From Tupaia tana (Eukaryota; Chordata; Mammalia; Scandentia; Tupaiidae), in NCBI GenBank assembly GCA_026018925.1, contig JAKSZU010000003.1, positions 185,287,505 to 185,351,504 of the forward strand: a DNA stretch of 64,000 nt. Reading direction: 5' to 3'. The position numbers and the translations under genes were made by a program. This document shows positions 12,690 through 25,201 of the stretch, piece by piece. The notes under the pieces were generated by a model. That model made no database searches and was not told where the DNA came from. It was given only the letters and a program-made list of their open reading frames with translations. The first letter of the stretch is position 1; each line of letters starts with the position of its first letter.

Positions 12690-12840
12690 TTATTTTATTT
12701 AAATAAATTAAGGGTTGGCTAACTGCTGTAACACGTAACCTTCCCAAATCACAGTGGCTCAACACAACAAAAATGTGTCTCCCTTCTAGCAAAATCTCCA
12801 TTAGCTCAGGTGGCTCTTCCACTTAGTTCCATTGCCAGAA
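12690..12840 (+). mobile_element. Old mammalian LTR-like repeat fragment (family uncertain)
   Basis: 'aactgctgtaacacgtaacc' and 'cagtggctcaacacaacaaa' match a common mammalian repeat (in intact form ctgctataacaaa...ggcttaaacaacag). A related copy lies at 59185-59815. I cannot name the subfamily. Confidence 0.5.
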
Positions 12841-13014
12841 TTCTAAACAGCCCCATGAAGATCTAAGGGGGCCAGAAATATTGTCCTTGACTGAGCAGCT
12901 GTTTGCCAACAACAATGGCACATAGCAAGAGAGTAGCACAGGGAGCAGGTTGCTAATGCTGACAAACCCTGGGTGTTTAGAAACTGTTTACAATTGCTAA
13001 CTTGGGGCAGTGGG

Positions 13015-13150
13015 GAGAAAAACATGGGAAATTGACATGGTTTATGAGCACCTGCTTTATGCAAAGTTCTGTACCAGGTGCTATAAGAGAGGCAGAAAGA
13101 GCTTGAAAACCTAGTGAGGGTGACAAATAAGCACTCAACTAACAAATAAC
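13015..13150 (-). mobile_element. L2 3'-end relic
   Basis: 'tgagcacctgctttatgcaa' and 'gtaccaggtgctataagag' match the reversed L2 3' end. Confidence 0.55.
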
Positions 13151-13299
13151 TAGATGCTGAACCATTCTTTCCATTTGCCTTGAATCATGCCAGTTACTTT
13201 ACTTTTATGGAATATTAATGAATGTTGTGTCCCCACCTAGAACTACATGATTTACAATACAGGTACTCTTCACAGAGACTTTTATTGAGGAATTTAATG

Positions 13300-13480
13300 T
13301 ACAGAGACAGTGTATTAAGTGGTTAAAACACTTTGCATTAGGGCCAGACTGCCTGCATCCAAATCTGAAGACTGACACTTCCCAGAATTTATCTGCTCTG
13401 TGCCTCAGTTTTCTGACCTGTATAATGAAAGCAGAGATTGTGTCCACCGTGGGTTATCAAGAGGTTTAAACACATTAATG
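13300..13480 (+). mobile_element. MIR
   Basis: 'gtattaagtggttaaaacac', 'gggccagactgcctgcatcc', 'tgtgcctcagttttctgacc' lie in the order of forward MIR. Confidence 0.8.
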
Positions 13481-13484
13481 GGGA

Positions 13485-13668
13485 GTTGGACAGTAGCACA
13501 GCAGTAAAATATAACGCTCTGGAAGGCTGACCCACACGGGAGAGTTCTGGGTTCACAGGTTCACATCCAGAGACCTCCATGAGTATGCTGGGCTCTCACA
13601 TGCCCACAATCGGGGACTCGCTGAATGTGGTGGTAGATTGCTGCATAAAACCCTTTCAGAGGTGCTGT

Positions 13669-13717
<49 letters not shown>

Positions 13718-13767
13718 CTCTCTTGGTCAAGGAAGGAAAAATACATAAACTAAAAGAAAGTCAATAA
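13485..13767 (+). mobile_element. tRNA-SINE, divergent, with an expanded CT tract
   Basis: The head 'gacagtagcacagcagtaaaa' and 'gttcacaggttcacatcc' are decayed tRNA parts. The CT-rich stretch has grown to a (CT)n microsatellite at about 13674-13714. Confidence 0.65.
13674..13714. repeat. (CT)n microsatellite
   Basis: About 20 dinucleotide units inside the CT-rich segment of a SINE. Confidence 0.95.
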
Positions 13768-13851
13768 AGGTAAAGCACTTAAAACCATGCCTGTTTGAAA
13801 TGAGCACTATGTTAATATTGGTGGTTGTACTAATAATGTACTAAATACAAA

Positions 13852-14084
13852 GGTCAGGCCAGGTGGCATGGTGGTTAAGGCAGCTGGATCCCACATGGCT
13901 GACTGCATGGTTTGAGTTCAAGACCTAGCAACCTGAAAAACACAATGGACACATGGGTGTGCATGCCCAAATTCCCAGAGTGGAAAAGGGGTTGTGGTGT
14001 GGGGGGTTCACCCCTGGTGGGTGCTTTCTCACTTTCTTTCTCTCTCCCTCTCTGTCTTTCCAGCAAGTGTCCATGCCCTATAGC

Positions 14085-14128
<44 letters not shown>

Positions 14129-14135
14129 TAAAGGT
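13852..14135 (+). mobile_element. tRNA-SINE, subfamily B, with a (GT)n end
   Basis: Head 'aggccaggtggcatggtgg' with 'ttaaggcagctgg' defines the older subfamily B. The body ends in 'ccctatagcaaactg' followed by (GT)n at 14090-14121 instead of an A tail. Confidence 0.8.
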
Positions 14136-14289
14136 TATAAACATGTAAGCATGAGGATATCTGCATCACTCAGCTTGCAAAAACTCACTTTGCAAACCCT
14201 TCTCCCAAATACAATCTTTTTTTACTTTCTCTTGCAGTGATCCTGACCCTTCCTAATAGGTGCTTTCATGTGATACACCTGTATGGCCC

Positions 14290-15775
14290 ATGCTCTCATC
14301 CTAGCCAGGTGTTTCCCTTACTTGTTTTTTAAAGAGATTTTTGCTAACATCGGACTTGTCATCAGAAACAATGCAAGCAGGGGACCAGCAGTTAGCATAA
14401 TGGCTATGTCACTGGACCCCCATGTAGTCGACTGCAGTTCGCGTCCTGGACCCGGTGGCTTAAAACTCACGCCGGGCGCATGTGCGTGCGTGCCCAAGAT
14501 CCCGAGAGGAGAATGGAGGAGAAAGGATTGCGGCGTGGCCATCCCCCCTGGGGGGTGATTTCTCGCTTTCTGTCTCTCTGTCTCGCTTTCTGTCTCTCTG
14601 TCTGGCGAGCGCACACGTCCTAAAACAAACAAACAAAAAACAAAAAAAACCTCTCCATAAAAAAAAAGAAACAATGCAAGTAAGGAAAGAATGGGAGAAT
14701 ATATTCAAAGTGTTAAGTGAAAAATAATTTCAACTGAAAATACTATACCCAGCAAGCTTATCTTTCATATGGGAAAAAAAGACAAAAACATTCTAAGATA
14801 AACAAAACCTAAAAGAATTTACCAACACCAGACCAGCTCTCCACGAAGTGCTGAAGGAAGTACTGTACCAGGAAAACTAGATACAGGCACACAGAAATAA
14901 GAGTCCAAGAAACAACCAAGAGAATGGCCAGCCTAATGGTAGGGACAAGTCTGAAGTTGAATGTTAACTTGCAGAGTTTAAATGGAAATATCAAACTACA
15001 GTAACACTGCAAATTCAATAGAAGAGAGATAAATTACATGAGTCTGAACTAGTGAAATAGATTTTTTTTTACTTTAGACTAAAACATTATAGATTTTCTT
15101 CTATGCTTTGATTTCCATATTTAAGAACTTTTGTTTCCTCTTGAACTGTTGATAGGTTCATCTACCTTCTATTTGAACTAAATCCTAACCTTTTTCCTGG
15201 CTTTAAGTTTCAAGCAAATTTCTCTTTACATTTTTTTATTTTGGTCTATTAAAACTAAAACTTTTTTAATTAAAAATACATTTAAAAATACCTATTAATA
15301 CCTATTTAATGACTGCAGTAAGCTATATAGCCAGCGAGGTGCTACTTTACAGTATGTTCACTTTACTCACTGAGGTTTATGCCTCAAGTCAGACATATGT
15401 TCATAAATATGTATATATCAGCTGTGCTTGCTATTGAAAGTCTTTAAATTAATTAAGATCTTTAGTGAATAGATAAAATGTGGGGGAAAAAAAGTATGGA
15501 CAACAACTGTACATACCAGAAACAGTGTGGAAGAACAAGGGTCGTTGGCAGGAGATGAGAGGTAGGGAATCAAGGGGGAGAAATACAAAGGAAAATATAT
15601 AAGAAACAAGAAATGGAAAATTATTTGTTGATGGTAACATGTATGGTAATATCCTTGATTGAGCCAATATACAATGTATACTGGATGGAAAATCTCATTT
15701 TGTGCATGATACTGATATACACTGAATGACTGTAAATATATAAATAAATAAATAACAAATTAATTAATTTGAAAA
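14290..15775 (+). mobile_element. L1 (or HAL1-like) 3' region, split by a SINE
   Basis: 'cggacttgtcatcagaaac' before the SINE and 'attcaaagtgttaagtgaaa', 'tactatacccagcaagc' after it are the L1 order 'ggacttctcagcagaaac...ttcaaagtgctgaa...tatacccagc'. The 3' part from about 15360 shares a tail sequence with 31600-32050 and ends A-rich. Confidence 0.7.
14364..14680 (+). mobile_element. tRNA-derived SINE, subfamily A, nested in the L1
   Basis: A perfect 14-bp duplication, agaaacaatgcaag, sits at 14364-14377 and 14667-14680. The body carries a TAGCATAATGG A box and a GTTCGCGTCC B box. An internal 'tctctgtctcgctttctg' step is duplicated in the CT-rich part. Confidence 0.95.
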
Positions 15776-16013
15776 AAAAGATTTTTGCTATAGGGCATGT
15801 GCACTTGTTTGAGAGACAGAGAGAAAGCAAGAAATCATCTCCTGGGGGGATAGCTGTGCTTCAATCCCTTCTCCTCCATTCTCCTCTCAGCATTTTGGTC
15901 ATGCACATACACGCACCTAACCTGAGATTTAAGATGCCAGGTCCAGGACTCAAACCGCGGTCGATGTTATGGGAGTCCAGTGACAAAACCATTATGCCAT
16001 TTGCTGGTTCCCC
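15775..16013 (-). mobile_element. tRNA-derived SINE, subfamily A, decayed
   Basis: Reversed: 'gatttttgctatagggcatg' to 'accattatgccatttgctgg'. It directly follows the A-rich end of the preceding L1, so it probably inserted into that tail. Confidence 0.85.
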
Positions 16014-16489
16014 CTTATTCTTTAACTATGGCTCCACCTAAATGGATTTGTCTTGACTTCTAGAAGTGGGTAAAATTTAATATTCTTAAATTGAAGGATA
16101 TCTTATCCTTTTCCTAATGTTTATTGTAAGTTATTTTTAAATTTTACCTAAATGTGTCAGAGTTGCCTCCCATCTCCCCATCATGGTGATATGATGGAGA
16201 AAGCATTATCTGAGAGATTGGAGAGGGTTAATAGAAGAAGTGACACTGAGCTGTACAGGATGGTAATAGGTATGTAAGCTCCCCATGGCAGGTGGTTGTC
16301 TTCATTTGACCAGTTTTTGGTATTCCTGGTCCACACAGCAAAACTGCCCTGTTTTACCACATCCTGTCCACCCAAGGCACACCTCTTTCTGTGAAGAGAA
16401 TAAGCACTAGGTCTTCCATATGTGACTTCTACCATCTAGCCTCTGCTAGTCTATTCCTACACTGTGGTCAGAGTTGTTATATGAGAAGC

Positions 16490-17290
16490 CATAAATATGA
16501 CCATGACCTCCTCAACCTCCATAAAACCCTTAAATGAGACTGACTCTCACAGGATAGTCAGCCCCTTCCATGGCAACCCTCTTGAGCCTTTCTCTACAAC
16601 CCCACCCTACATATACTCTGCTCCTGCAATATCAAGCTGCTTACTATCCTCAGTCCTTTCTTTTGTCTTTTTTCTTTTTAGAGAGAGAGAGATTTCTGCT
16701 ATAGGATGTGTGTGCTTACCAAAGAGACAGAAAGGGAAAAAATCACCCCCCAAGTGAATAGCCACACCGCAACCCCTTCTCCATTCTCTTCTCAGGATTT
16801 TGAGCACACACACACACACGTGCCCAGTGTGAGTTTCCGGCTACTGGGTCTGGGACTCAAACTGCAGTCAGCCATGTGGGAGACCAGTGCCTTAACTACC
16901 ATACTACCTGCCAGCCCCATCCTCAGCCCTTTCAAAGTTCTCAACTTTGCCCTTAGTCTAGAACACACTGCTCACCTTTTTGTATGAAGAACTTCTACTT
17001 GCCGTTCTGTACACAACCAAACATGTTCACCTTTGTCATGGAGGTTTCCAGGATATTCCCTGCATACCTCCTCCTACTCACCCCCAGAATGCCAAGCAGC
17101 TCTGCTTCCTCTGCCCTCCCCTCCCTTGGTAAAGATGTCTTCTGTGGCATTTTAGACCCAGCAGGTGTGTTTAATGCCACACACACTTCTGGATCATGAG
17201 CCCTATGAAGGGAAGAGTTTGGACCTAACTGTCGCTTTGTTCCTCTCCTGACACATACTAAGTTACATATTTTACAGAATGAATACATGA
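16490..17290 (+). mobile_element. L2 LINE 3' relic split by a SINE
   Basis: 'gagcctttctctacaacccc', 'ctttgcccttagtctagaac', 'tctgcttcctctgccctccc' and 'atcatgagccctatgaaggg' follow forward L2 order, on both sides of the SINE at 16661-16918. Confidence 0.65.
16646..16933 (-). mobile_element. tRNA-SINE, subfamily B, nested in L2
   Basis: Flanking repeats atcctcagtcctttc (16646-16660) and atcctcagccctttc (16919-16933) differ by one base. Body ends 'accatactacctgccagccc', the reversed subfamily B head. Confidence 0.88.
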
Positions 17291-17610
17291 AGGATTCCTC
17301 AATGTCTCATACTAATTAGTTATCTAAAACTTTCGACTTTGTTAGCTGTCTATGGAGTATATCCCCTCGTCCCCATTCTTATCATCACAGTTACCTTCAC
17401 CTTCAGGTCATAATACACCCCTTGGCTTCAGCTCTGTCTCAATGCTAGTTGTACAGATGTCCTCACTCTCCCTTTACAGTATGCCTTGATCTATTTTGCT
17501 TCCATTTCTGAACGACCCTCCCTGCCCCACCATGATCAGATTTCCCATGAAAGGTTCTTGGCAGGAGAATTATAGAAGATGGGACAGTTGACCCTCAATT
17601 AGTCCCTAAA

Positions 17611-17926
17611 CCTCTGCCTGTTTTCTTTGTTTATTTTTTTTTTTATTTTTTTCTTTTTGGAGAGGTTTTCGCTATAGGGCACGTGCACTCGCCAGACACA
17701 CAGACAGAGACATAGAGACAGAAAACGAGAAATCACCCCCCAGGGGGGATGGTCATGCTGCAATCCCTTCTCCTCCATTCTCCTCTCAGGATCCTGGGCA
17801 CGCACGCACATGCGCCCGGCGTGAGTTTTAAGCCACCGGGTCCAGGACGCGAACCGCGGTGGACTACGTGGGAGTCCAGTGACATAGCCATTATGCTAAC
17901 TGCTGGTTCCCACCTCTGCCTATTTT
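17611..17926 (-). mobile_element. tRNA-derived SINE, subfamily A
   Basis: Body from 'tttggagaggttttcgctat' to 'ttatgctaactgctggttcc'. Flanks cctctgcctgtttt (17611-17624) and cctctgcctatttt (17913-17926) are target-site duplications. Confidence 0.93.
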
Positions 17927-18057
17927 ATAACCAGAACCAGAGGTCCCAGAGATATGAACCGGACTTGGTGGGTCAGAGGAGGACAAGGCAAGGAGTGAGG
18001 GAAGCAAAAGACACATAAGACTTGGAGGGCAAGTACACCTACGTCTGGCCATGAATC

Positions 18058-18515
18058 TGCATTAGTTAGGTTCTCCAGAGAAACAGAATCGGCAGAATAT
18101 ACACACAGAGGAAGAGCTCTGTTCTGAAGAATTGGCTCTTGTGATCAGAGGATGAGAAGTCCCACAGTCTGCCACCCATAGTCTGAAGACCCAGGAAAGC
18201 CAGTGGTATAAGTATAATCTGAATCTGACGACTTGAGAGCCAGGGAAGCCCATGTGGCCCAAGTCCAAGGTTCAAAGCAAACCAATGTCTTAGCTCAAGC
18301 AGGAAGAAGGGGTGGGTCCTTTCTCCGTCCACTATTTTGTTCTATTCACATTCTCAACAGATTGGAAAGTGCTCACTCACATTAGGGAGGACAATCTACT
18401 AAGTCCACTGATACAAATACTAATCTTTTCCAGAAACACAGAGACAACCAGAAAAGATGTTTAGCCCGGGCACCTCCTAATGCAGTTAAGTTGACACATA
18501 AAATTAACTATCATA
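18058..18515 (-). mobile_element. LTR-like mammalian repeat (family uncertain)
   Basis: Begins 'gttaggttctccagagaaac' and ends 'gttgacacataaaattaact'. This is the reverse orientation of the repeat at 45130-45785. Both are decayed and I cannot assign a subfamily. Confidence 0.65.
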
Positions 18516-18519
18516 GTAT

Positions 18520-20305
18520 TGGTGTGCCCAGGCAAAGAATGTATACTATAAGTACATCTAGATGTGCATTTGAAAGCCATGGTTGGGAAGAAGAAAAAGA
18601 CCCAGCATTGAAGTCATTTACTCTCCAGTAAGTATTTATAAAACACCTATATTTGAATACACAAAATGAGCGAAATACAGAGCCAGACTTCTGGGGCTAA
18701 TCATATGTCTTTCTTATTCCTTAACTGATTTCACAGCTAAATCTAAAGAAAAGGCTTGAGTGGCAGGATCGGTCCCCAGCCAAACTGCAAAATTAGTGCT
18801 CGTTATCCTGGAAATCTTGTTTTTCTGCACCTTCATCCTTTCCCATGCACCCATATCCTCTATCTGTGTAACAACTGCAGAAGGTTTTTCTCTCTCTCTT
18901 TCTCCTTCTCTCTCTCTCTCTCTCTCTTCCTCTCTCCTACCTTTGCTCCTATTAGCAACTATGGACTCTGGAGACATCTATGATAGTCCTCCTTTAACTC
19001 TAGATGCAAATCTGTCATTGCACATCTTGTCTCTGAATTTCTGCACTACAGAGCGCCTCTTGTTCCTAAATGTTAAGGCTTGCCTTCTTTTAAAGGTATT
19101 TCAGGAGCAGGAGACAGGAAGAGAGCCTTGTATCCATATTCCTCCTGTCACACTAGGAAGATATCTCTAGTAGCTACCAAAAATTGCCTCCTTTGGCCTT
19201 CCTAATAACCTAGTTAGAAGGCAGAGCAAATGGTCATGTATCATTGTACAATGAAGAAAACTGAAATCCAGAGGAGTTTCGTGATTTGCTTAAAGCCATT
19301 TGGTTCACTCTCAGGAGCACGGTGTGGTATGCTAGTTGGAACTGAGTGGGAGCACTATCAGCTTTCTTCTGTCATAGTATTCTACGACTTCCATTTCCCT
19401 TGGAAGACCCAGTCAGCCCACATGCTGAAGCTAGGTCAACATATCCAGATGCACCTTCTCCCAGAGCTTTGTCTGTCTTCCCCATGGCCTTGAGTCAGGC
19501 AGCTCCCAGCTGGCAGGCAGGGGAGTACAGATCACAGGACAGCAGTGCTTTGTCCTAAAAGGCTGAATGTATCAGTGTTGAGACTGAGATATGTCACCTG
19601 GGGGGTGGAAACCAACAGGCACACTGAGGAGCAGCACCTGATCTTTCTGAAAAGCAGAAACTTGGGTTGTTTTTCTTGTATAAATCTTATGTTTATTTTT
19701 TTTCTTAGCCTCCTAGCTCTTGAAGTTTCATTGCCAGCTTCTGTTGTTAAGCACAAAAGGGGAGGTGTCTGGATTCCTAATGCACGAAGTGACTTAAAGT
19801 GTGCTTTCTTGGCGCCTTCACCTTTTTGTTGAACTTTAGAAAAAGGAGTTCAGTCTTTGGAGTAGCTACAGCGGTGGCAGGTGCTGGAAACAACTAAGGA
19901 GGAGAGTTTGCCCACACAATGCAATTGAGACCCCTAAATAGAAACAGCACTCCCCTGTCACATCAAGAAGCAGAGGAAACTGCCCCTGCTATTGCAATAC
20001 AGGTTGCTGTTTCTGCTTTAAAGGGCTTTTTCTGAAATTCAGATAAACCATATTACATTGAAAAATAAGCACCCTCAATCTTTGGGCTTTGTATTGTTTC
20101 TTTAGAAAGTGCAAAGCGTGATTGGCCCAGCACTCATCCCCTGCCCTCACCCTGTCCAAGACTGATGGCTTGATCTCCTTACCTCAAAGTTTTTGTACCT
20201 ATGGATTTCTAAATTCATAACAAATATTATTTCACTTTAATTCTCAAGTGTCCATTGACAACCCCTTCTCATTCTCCTCATGTCCCAAGTAGTTCTTAGA
20301 AGGCT
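18520..20305. other. Mostly unassigned DNA; MIR relic at 19190-19330
   Basis: The MIR relic (minus) shows 'gaagaaaactgaaatccaga' and 'cgtgatttgcttaaagcc'. A CT-rich tract lies at 18891-18938. No exon recognised. Confidence 0.5.
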
Positions 20306-20309
20306 GATC

Positions 20310-20556
20310 TCCGCCAGCTGGTGGAGCACTGGTTAAGGCAGTTGGATCCCACATGGCCAACTGCGTCATCCAAGTCCTGGACTCAGCAGCCTGGAAAACA
20401 CGCTGGGCGCATGCACTGGTGTGCCCAAAATCCCAAAGGGGAAATGGAGAAGAACTGTAGTATGACCATCTCCCATAGGGGGTGCTTTCTCACGTTTTCT
20501 TTCCCTGTCTGTCTCCAGTGAACACACATGCCCTTGGGCAAAATGGAAGAAAAAAA
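20310..20556 (+). mobile_element. tRNA-SINE, subfamily B
   Basis: Head 'gccagctggtggagcactgg' with 'ttaaggcagttgg', then 'tgtgcccaaaatcccaaagg' and a weak A-rich end. Confidence 0.8.
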
Positions 20557-20954
20557 TGCAGATCACCTCTCTGCCACAGATGTGTTCTGTGTTCTCTCTA
20601 CCACTACCTATACTGAAAGGGGCCTGTGAACTACCCAGCCGGGCTATGAGTGACTGCTCCCTTCTCTCTCTCTAGCCTGCTCTACTGAGAACAATAGTCA
20701 GAAGTAGGCAGGACCAGAAAGAAAGACCCTACTGAAACAACTTTGATCCCTTTACATTTTTAGCATGCCCCTACCTCTTTCTCATGCCAGGAACATGCCT
20801 TTTGAAACACACTATCTTTCTATAAACGGCTTTTCTCTTATCAACTTCGTAAATCCACTTGCTTCTATGAAGAGTACAGCTTGACTAAAGTATAAAGACT
20901 TAAACATTGCCTTGGTCTTAAAGCTTTCCTTTATTAATTTATTTATCATTATTA

Positions 20955-21246
20955 TTATTTTTGTTTGCTTGTTTTTGCAATAGATCACATGCACTTGCCA
21001 GAGACAGACAGAGAGAGGGAAAGTGAGAAATCACACACACACACACACGCACACACGCACACACACACACACACACAGAGGGAGGATGGCCATGCGGCAG
21101 TCCCTTCTCTACCATTCTCCTCTCGGGATTTTGGGCACGTACACACATGGACCTGGTGTGATCTTCCAGCTGCCAGTTCCAAGACTCAAACTGCAGTTGG
21201 TCATGTGGGAATCCAATCCCTTAATCACCATGCCATCTGCTGGTTC
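20955..21246 (-). mobile_element. tRNA-SINE, subfamily B, with internal (AC)n
   Basis: Reversed order from 'gttttgcaatagatcacatg' to 'atcaccatgccatctgctgg'. An interrupted (AC)n at about 21033-21076 occupies the place of the C/G palindrome. Confidence 0.85.
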
Positions 21247-21249
21247 CAA

Positions 21250-21955
21250 AGTTTTCCTTTTTTTCTATGCAAAAGAGAAGGTTTGGTGGATATTAAAGAG
21301 AATCGAAACGGAATAGCTCTTAGAATGACTTTGCCTGGCTTACCTTTTTATACTTACCAAACAGAAGAACCTTTGCCTACTTTATGAAATAGAGTTCTGG
21401 TTCAGATGCCCTCCCCATAGTACCACCTGTTACTACCCAACACACAGCGATTCTCTGTCTGTGCTGGAAAGGAAAGGCAATGTCTCACCAAAAAGTCAAG
21501 GTGTGCTCACTAAACAGTCTGATCAGCCTGTTGGGATACTGAGAAAAGGCAGGTTGCGAATTTTGAGAGCTACCTTTTTCTCTGAGGGGTCACTGAGCCC
21601 AGGGTCAGCATTTTGCAAAGATTAAATCTACTCTAATCTTCCTCCAGGTAAGAGTGTGCTAGATAATGACCTTTTCTATTCTCTCTGGCATGATTACTGA
21701 TACTATCATCTCCTCCACACTTTTACAAACAGAAATTGCAATGGTAATGGTTAATTCTTTCACTGTCTTTTTAGGGTGTAAGTAAAACACAGCTCACCCA
21801 GTAACAGTAATTCATGGCATTTGGGCTTTAGGGAAAACCAATGGGCACTCAGTCATACTAGAAGAAAACAAGGCAGTTGTATCCTACTTACTGTGCAATA
21901 ATCTGATGTTTTTATTCCAAATTTTATCCTAGGCATAGAGTGGTAAATGTGGCTT
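21250..21955. other. Unassigned intronic DNA
   Basis: No exon or repeat family recognised. Confidence 0.4.
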
Positions 21956-23121
21956 CCCTATGTTGTGTTTTTGTTATTATAGTTAAGAAACAATTATTAA
22001 CACAAGGTTATAGAGATCTGCGTCTATGTTTTCTTCTAAGGCTTTTATAGTTTTAATTCTTACATTCAGATATTTAATCCATTTTTAGTTGATTTATATA
22101 AGTGATGTGAGATAGACGTCCAAATTCCTTTTTTTGAATTGCCTATCCAGTTGCCCCATTGCAATTTGTTGAAAACAAACATCCTTTCCCCCATTGAAAA
22201 TATCTTCACACTCTTCTCAAAATTTAATTGTCCATAAATAGCATCTCAATTCATTTCATTGATCTATATGTTTTTCCTAATATGATCTTTATTATTGGAG
22301 CTCTGTAATGTTTTCAATTCAGGAAATGTGAGTCCTCCAACTTTGTTTCACTTTTTCAAAATTATTTTGGCTATTATGGGTCCATTTCATTTTTATATAA
22401 AGTTTAAGATTAACTTGTCAATTTCTGCAAAACACAATAAAAAAGGCAGCTGAAATTTTGGTAGAGATTTCATTGACACCATCATTTAATTTGGGGAGTG
22501 TGCCATCTTCAGAATAATTAAGTCTTCCACTCCAAAAATATGAAGTCTTTCCATTTATGTTGGGCTTCTTTAATCTCTTGTAATAATGAAATTAACATCA
22601 CTTTTATTAAATTTATTCCCAAGTATTTTATTACTTTTATTATATTATGAATGGAACTATTTTCATTTTTGAATTGCTTATCACAAGTGTACAAAAATAC
22701 GACTAATTTTTGTGTAGTGACTTGTATTCTTTAAAATGATTTCTTAGTTCTATGAGTTTTTTTGTTTATCAGAATATTTTTGTTTGTTTGTTTTTTGTGT
22801 ATGTCTTAGATTTCTTGTCCATTTTTTTATTCTGGCTAGAGCCTCCAGTATAGCATTGATGGGAATGATGAGAACAGACAACCTTGTCTTTTTCCTGATC
22901 TTAGGTAGAAAACTTTCAACCCTATAACATTTAATATGCTTTTAGCTCCAGCGTTTTAATAGATGCTCCTTATCAGGTTGAACAAGTGTGCTTTTATTCA
23001 TAATTTGTTGACTTTTTTTATCATGATACAGTGTTGGATTTTTAAAATGTTTTTCAGTATCTTTTGAGATATTATTTTAATTGCTATTCTATTAATATGG
23101 TGTTTGAAATTCACGTGCTAG

Positions 23122-23345
23122 GGACCAGTAAATGATGTAATGGTCAGTCGAACATTGATCATGTCCAGGCCTGATGGCTTGAAACTCACATCAGGCACAT
23201 GTGCATGCATGCCCAAAATCCTGAGAGGAGAATGGAGGCTTACCATGCTGCAATCCTCCCTGGGTGAATGTGGAGGGGTATTTCTCGCCTTCTCTTTATC
23301 TCTCTGGCAAGTGCACATGTCCTATAGCAAATACCTCTCAATAAA
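23122..23345 (+). mobile_element. tRNA-SINE, intermediate subfamily, nested in L1
   Basis: Head 'agggaccagtaaatgatgta', body 'gcatgcatgcccaaaatcctg', end 'tcctatagcaaatacctctc' and an (aaat)n-type tail. Confidence 0.85.
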
Positions 23346-24053
23346 TAAATCAATTAATTAATTAATAAAAATTCATGTGTCAAACCAATCTTGCATTCAT
23401 AAGATAAATCCAAAGAATCATCGTATATAATGTTTTTTATATGCTGCTCAATTTGGTTTTGTAGTTTTTTGCTGAAGATTTTTGTATTATGTTTATAAGT
23501 GTTGTTGATATGTACTTTTCTTTTCTTATAATATCTTTGCCTGATTATAGCATTAACCAAATCAGTCATAGTGAAGTAATATTTGTCTCATGGATTGAGT
23601 TGGAGTCTATTCACCTCCCTTCTATGTTTTAAGAGATATTTGTGAAGAATTGTTATTAATTCTTTTTTAAACACTTGGTACAATTCATCAGTGAAGTCAT
23701 CTGGTTCTGGATTTTCCTTTGTGAGAAGCTTTTTGATTACTAATTCAGTTTCCTGTATTATTATAGATAAATTAAGATGATCTATTTATTCTATTTGTGT
23801 TTTTCTAGGAATTTATCTATTTCATCTAGGTTGCCCAATTTGTTTGCATACAGTACTCCATAGTATTTACTTACGGTACTTTCTGTTCTATTAGGGATAA
23901 TATTCCATCTTTTATTTCTGATTTCAGCAATTTGAGTTTTTCTCTTTTGTTCTTAGTCATTCTAGGCGGTTTTGTCAGATTGTCAAATGTATTGATTTTT
24001 TTTCAATGAACCATCCTTTAGGTTCTGTTGGTGTTTTTCTATGTTTTCCTCAT

Positions 24054-24339
24054 CTCTATTTCTTTTTTTTTTCTTTTTTTGGAGAGGTTTTTGCTATAGG
24101 GCACGTGCGCTCGCCAGACAGACAGAGACAGACAGAGAGATAGAAAGCGAGAAATCACCCCCCAGGGGGGATGGCCACGCCACAATCCCTTCTCCTCCAT
24201 TCTCCTCTCGGGATCTTGGGCACGCACGCACACGCGCCCAGCGTGAGTTTAAGCCACCGGGTCCAGGACTCGAACCGCGGTCGACTACGTGGGAGTCCAG
24301 CGACATAGCCATTACACTAACTGCTGGTCCCTCTATTTC
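24054..24339 (-). mobile_element. tRNA-derived SINE, subfamily A, young-looking
   Basis: Near-consensus body with flanks ctctatttc at 24054-24062 and 24331-24339. A long minus-strand-of-SINE reading frame stays open, as in other young copies. Confidence 0.93.
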
Positions 24340-24394
24340 ATTTATTATTATTAGTAGTAGTAATAATATTCATTACTTTTATTAATTTTACCCA

Positions 24395-24610
24395 CTGTTT
24401 CCTTTATGAGAAAGAGATACACAAAGAGTGTGTGGGGGGTGTTATTTCCAGGATCTTCATGCTGTGAACCATCCCCCACCTTGACGAACCGAAATCATGT
24501 GCACACAAACAAGAGCTCAGTGTGTACAGAGAGGCTTCAGGATATGTACTTGGGACCTTCCTATGTGGATCCAGAATCGGAGTATTGTGTTGCTTCTGTG
24601 CCACCGACCC
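24395..24610 (-). mobile_element. Divergent tRNA-SINE or related repeat
   Basis: GA-rich start (gagaaagagatacacaaagag) and a decayed tRNA-like end suggest an old SINE in the L1; weak support. Confidence 0.35.
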
Positions 24611-24779
24611 TATTTATTAATACTTTTCTTCTTTGTCTAATTTCTTAAGGTAGAAGTTTGAGTTATTGTCTGAAGATCTTTCCTCCTTTTTAATTTAGAC
24701 ATTTATAACTATAAGTTTCCCTCCAACCACCACATTCCATAAGTTTTAGTGTGTTGTAATTTTTATTTTATTCATGGAA

Positions 24780-25065
24780 CAACACTTTGAAGTTCTAAAA
24801 AACAAAAAGATCTTTCAACCTAGAATTCTATGTTCAGTGAACATAGCCTTTACAAATTTATGTGAGATAAGACATTCTTAGAAGAAAGAAAACTAAGAAT
24901 CTATTGCCAAAAAAATTCTAAAGAAAGTTTATCAGATGGAAGAAAAGTCACAATGAAAGGAAACTTAGAACATTAATAATAAGGGAAAACCAACAGAAAT
25001 AAATGTCTAAAGTATCTGGATAAGTATAACAGATTATTCTTCCCTCATCATAAATTTTAAAAATA
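24780..25065 (+). mobile_element. L1/HAL1-like 3' fragment
   Basis: 'ctagaattctatgttcagtg' and 'aaattctaaagaaagtttatc' are like the L1 phrases 'agaattctatacccag' and 'aaatgctaaaggaagttct'. It lies in opposite orientation to the L1 on its left. Confidence 0.5.
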
Positions 25066-25201
25066 TACATTATTATATATTTTATTATATTTTATGTTAT
25101 ATAATTATAAACTTTTAAAAATCATAATCTTATCAAATGGAATTTTTAATATTTTTAAATGAAATGCATATGACAATTCCAACATTAACAAAGGAGACTA
25201 A

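Larger units (their letters stand above)
21960..24775 (-). mobile_element. L1 ORF2/3' relic carrying three SINE insertions
   Basis: Matches reversed L1 ORF2 in order: 'tttaatccatttttagttga', 'tttggctattatgggtccat', 'ggtagagatttcattgacac', 'gtgaagtcatctggttctgg', 'aggaatttatctatttcatc'. A short minus-strand frame at 23354-23569 keeps L1 ORF2-like residues (KLQNQIEQHIKNII). There are many stops; it is dead. Confidence 0.85.

Noticed and set aside
21000..21246. Tandem direct-repeat array resembling CRISPR
   Set aside because: It is an interrupted (AC)n microsatellite within a SINE; there are no spacers, and the DNA is mammalian.
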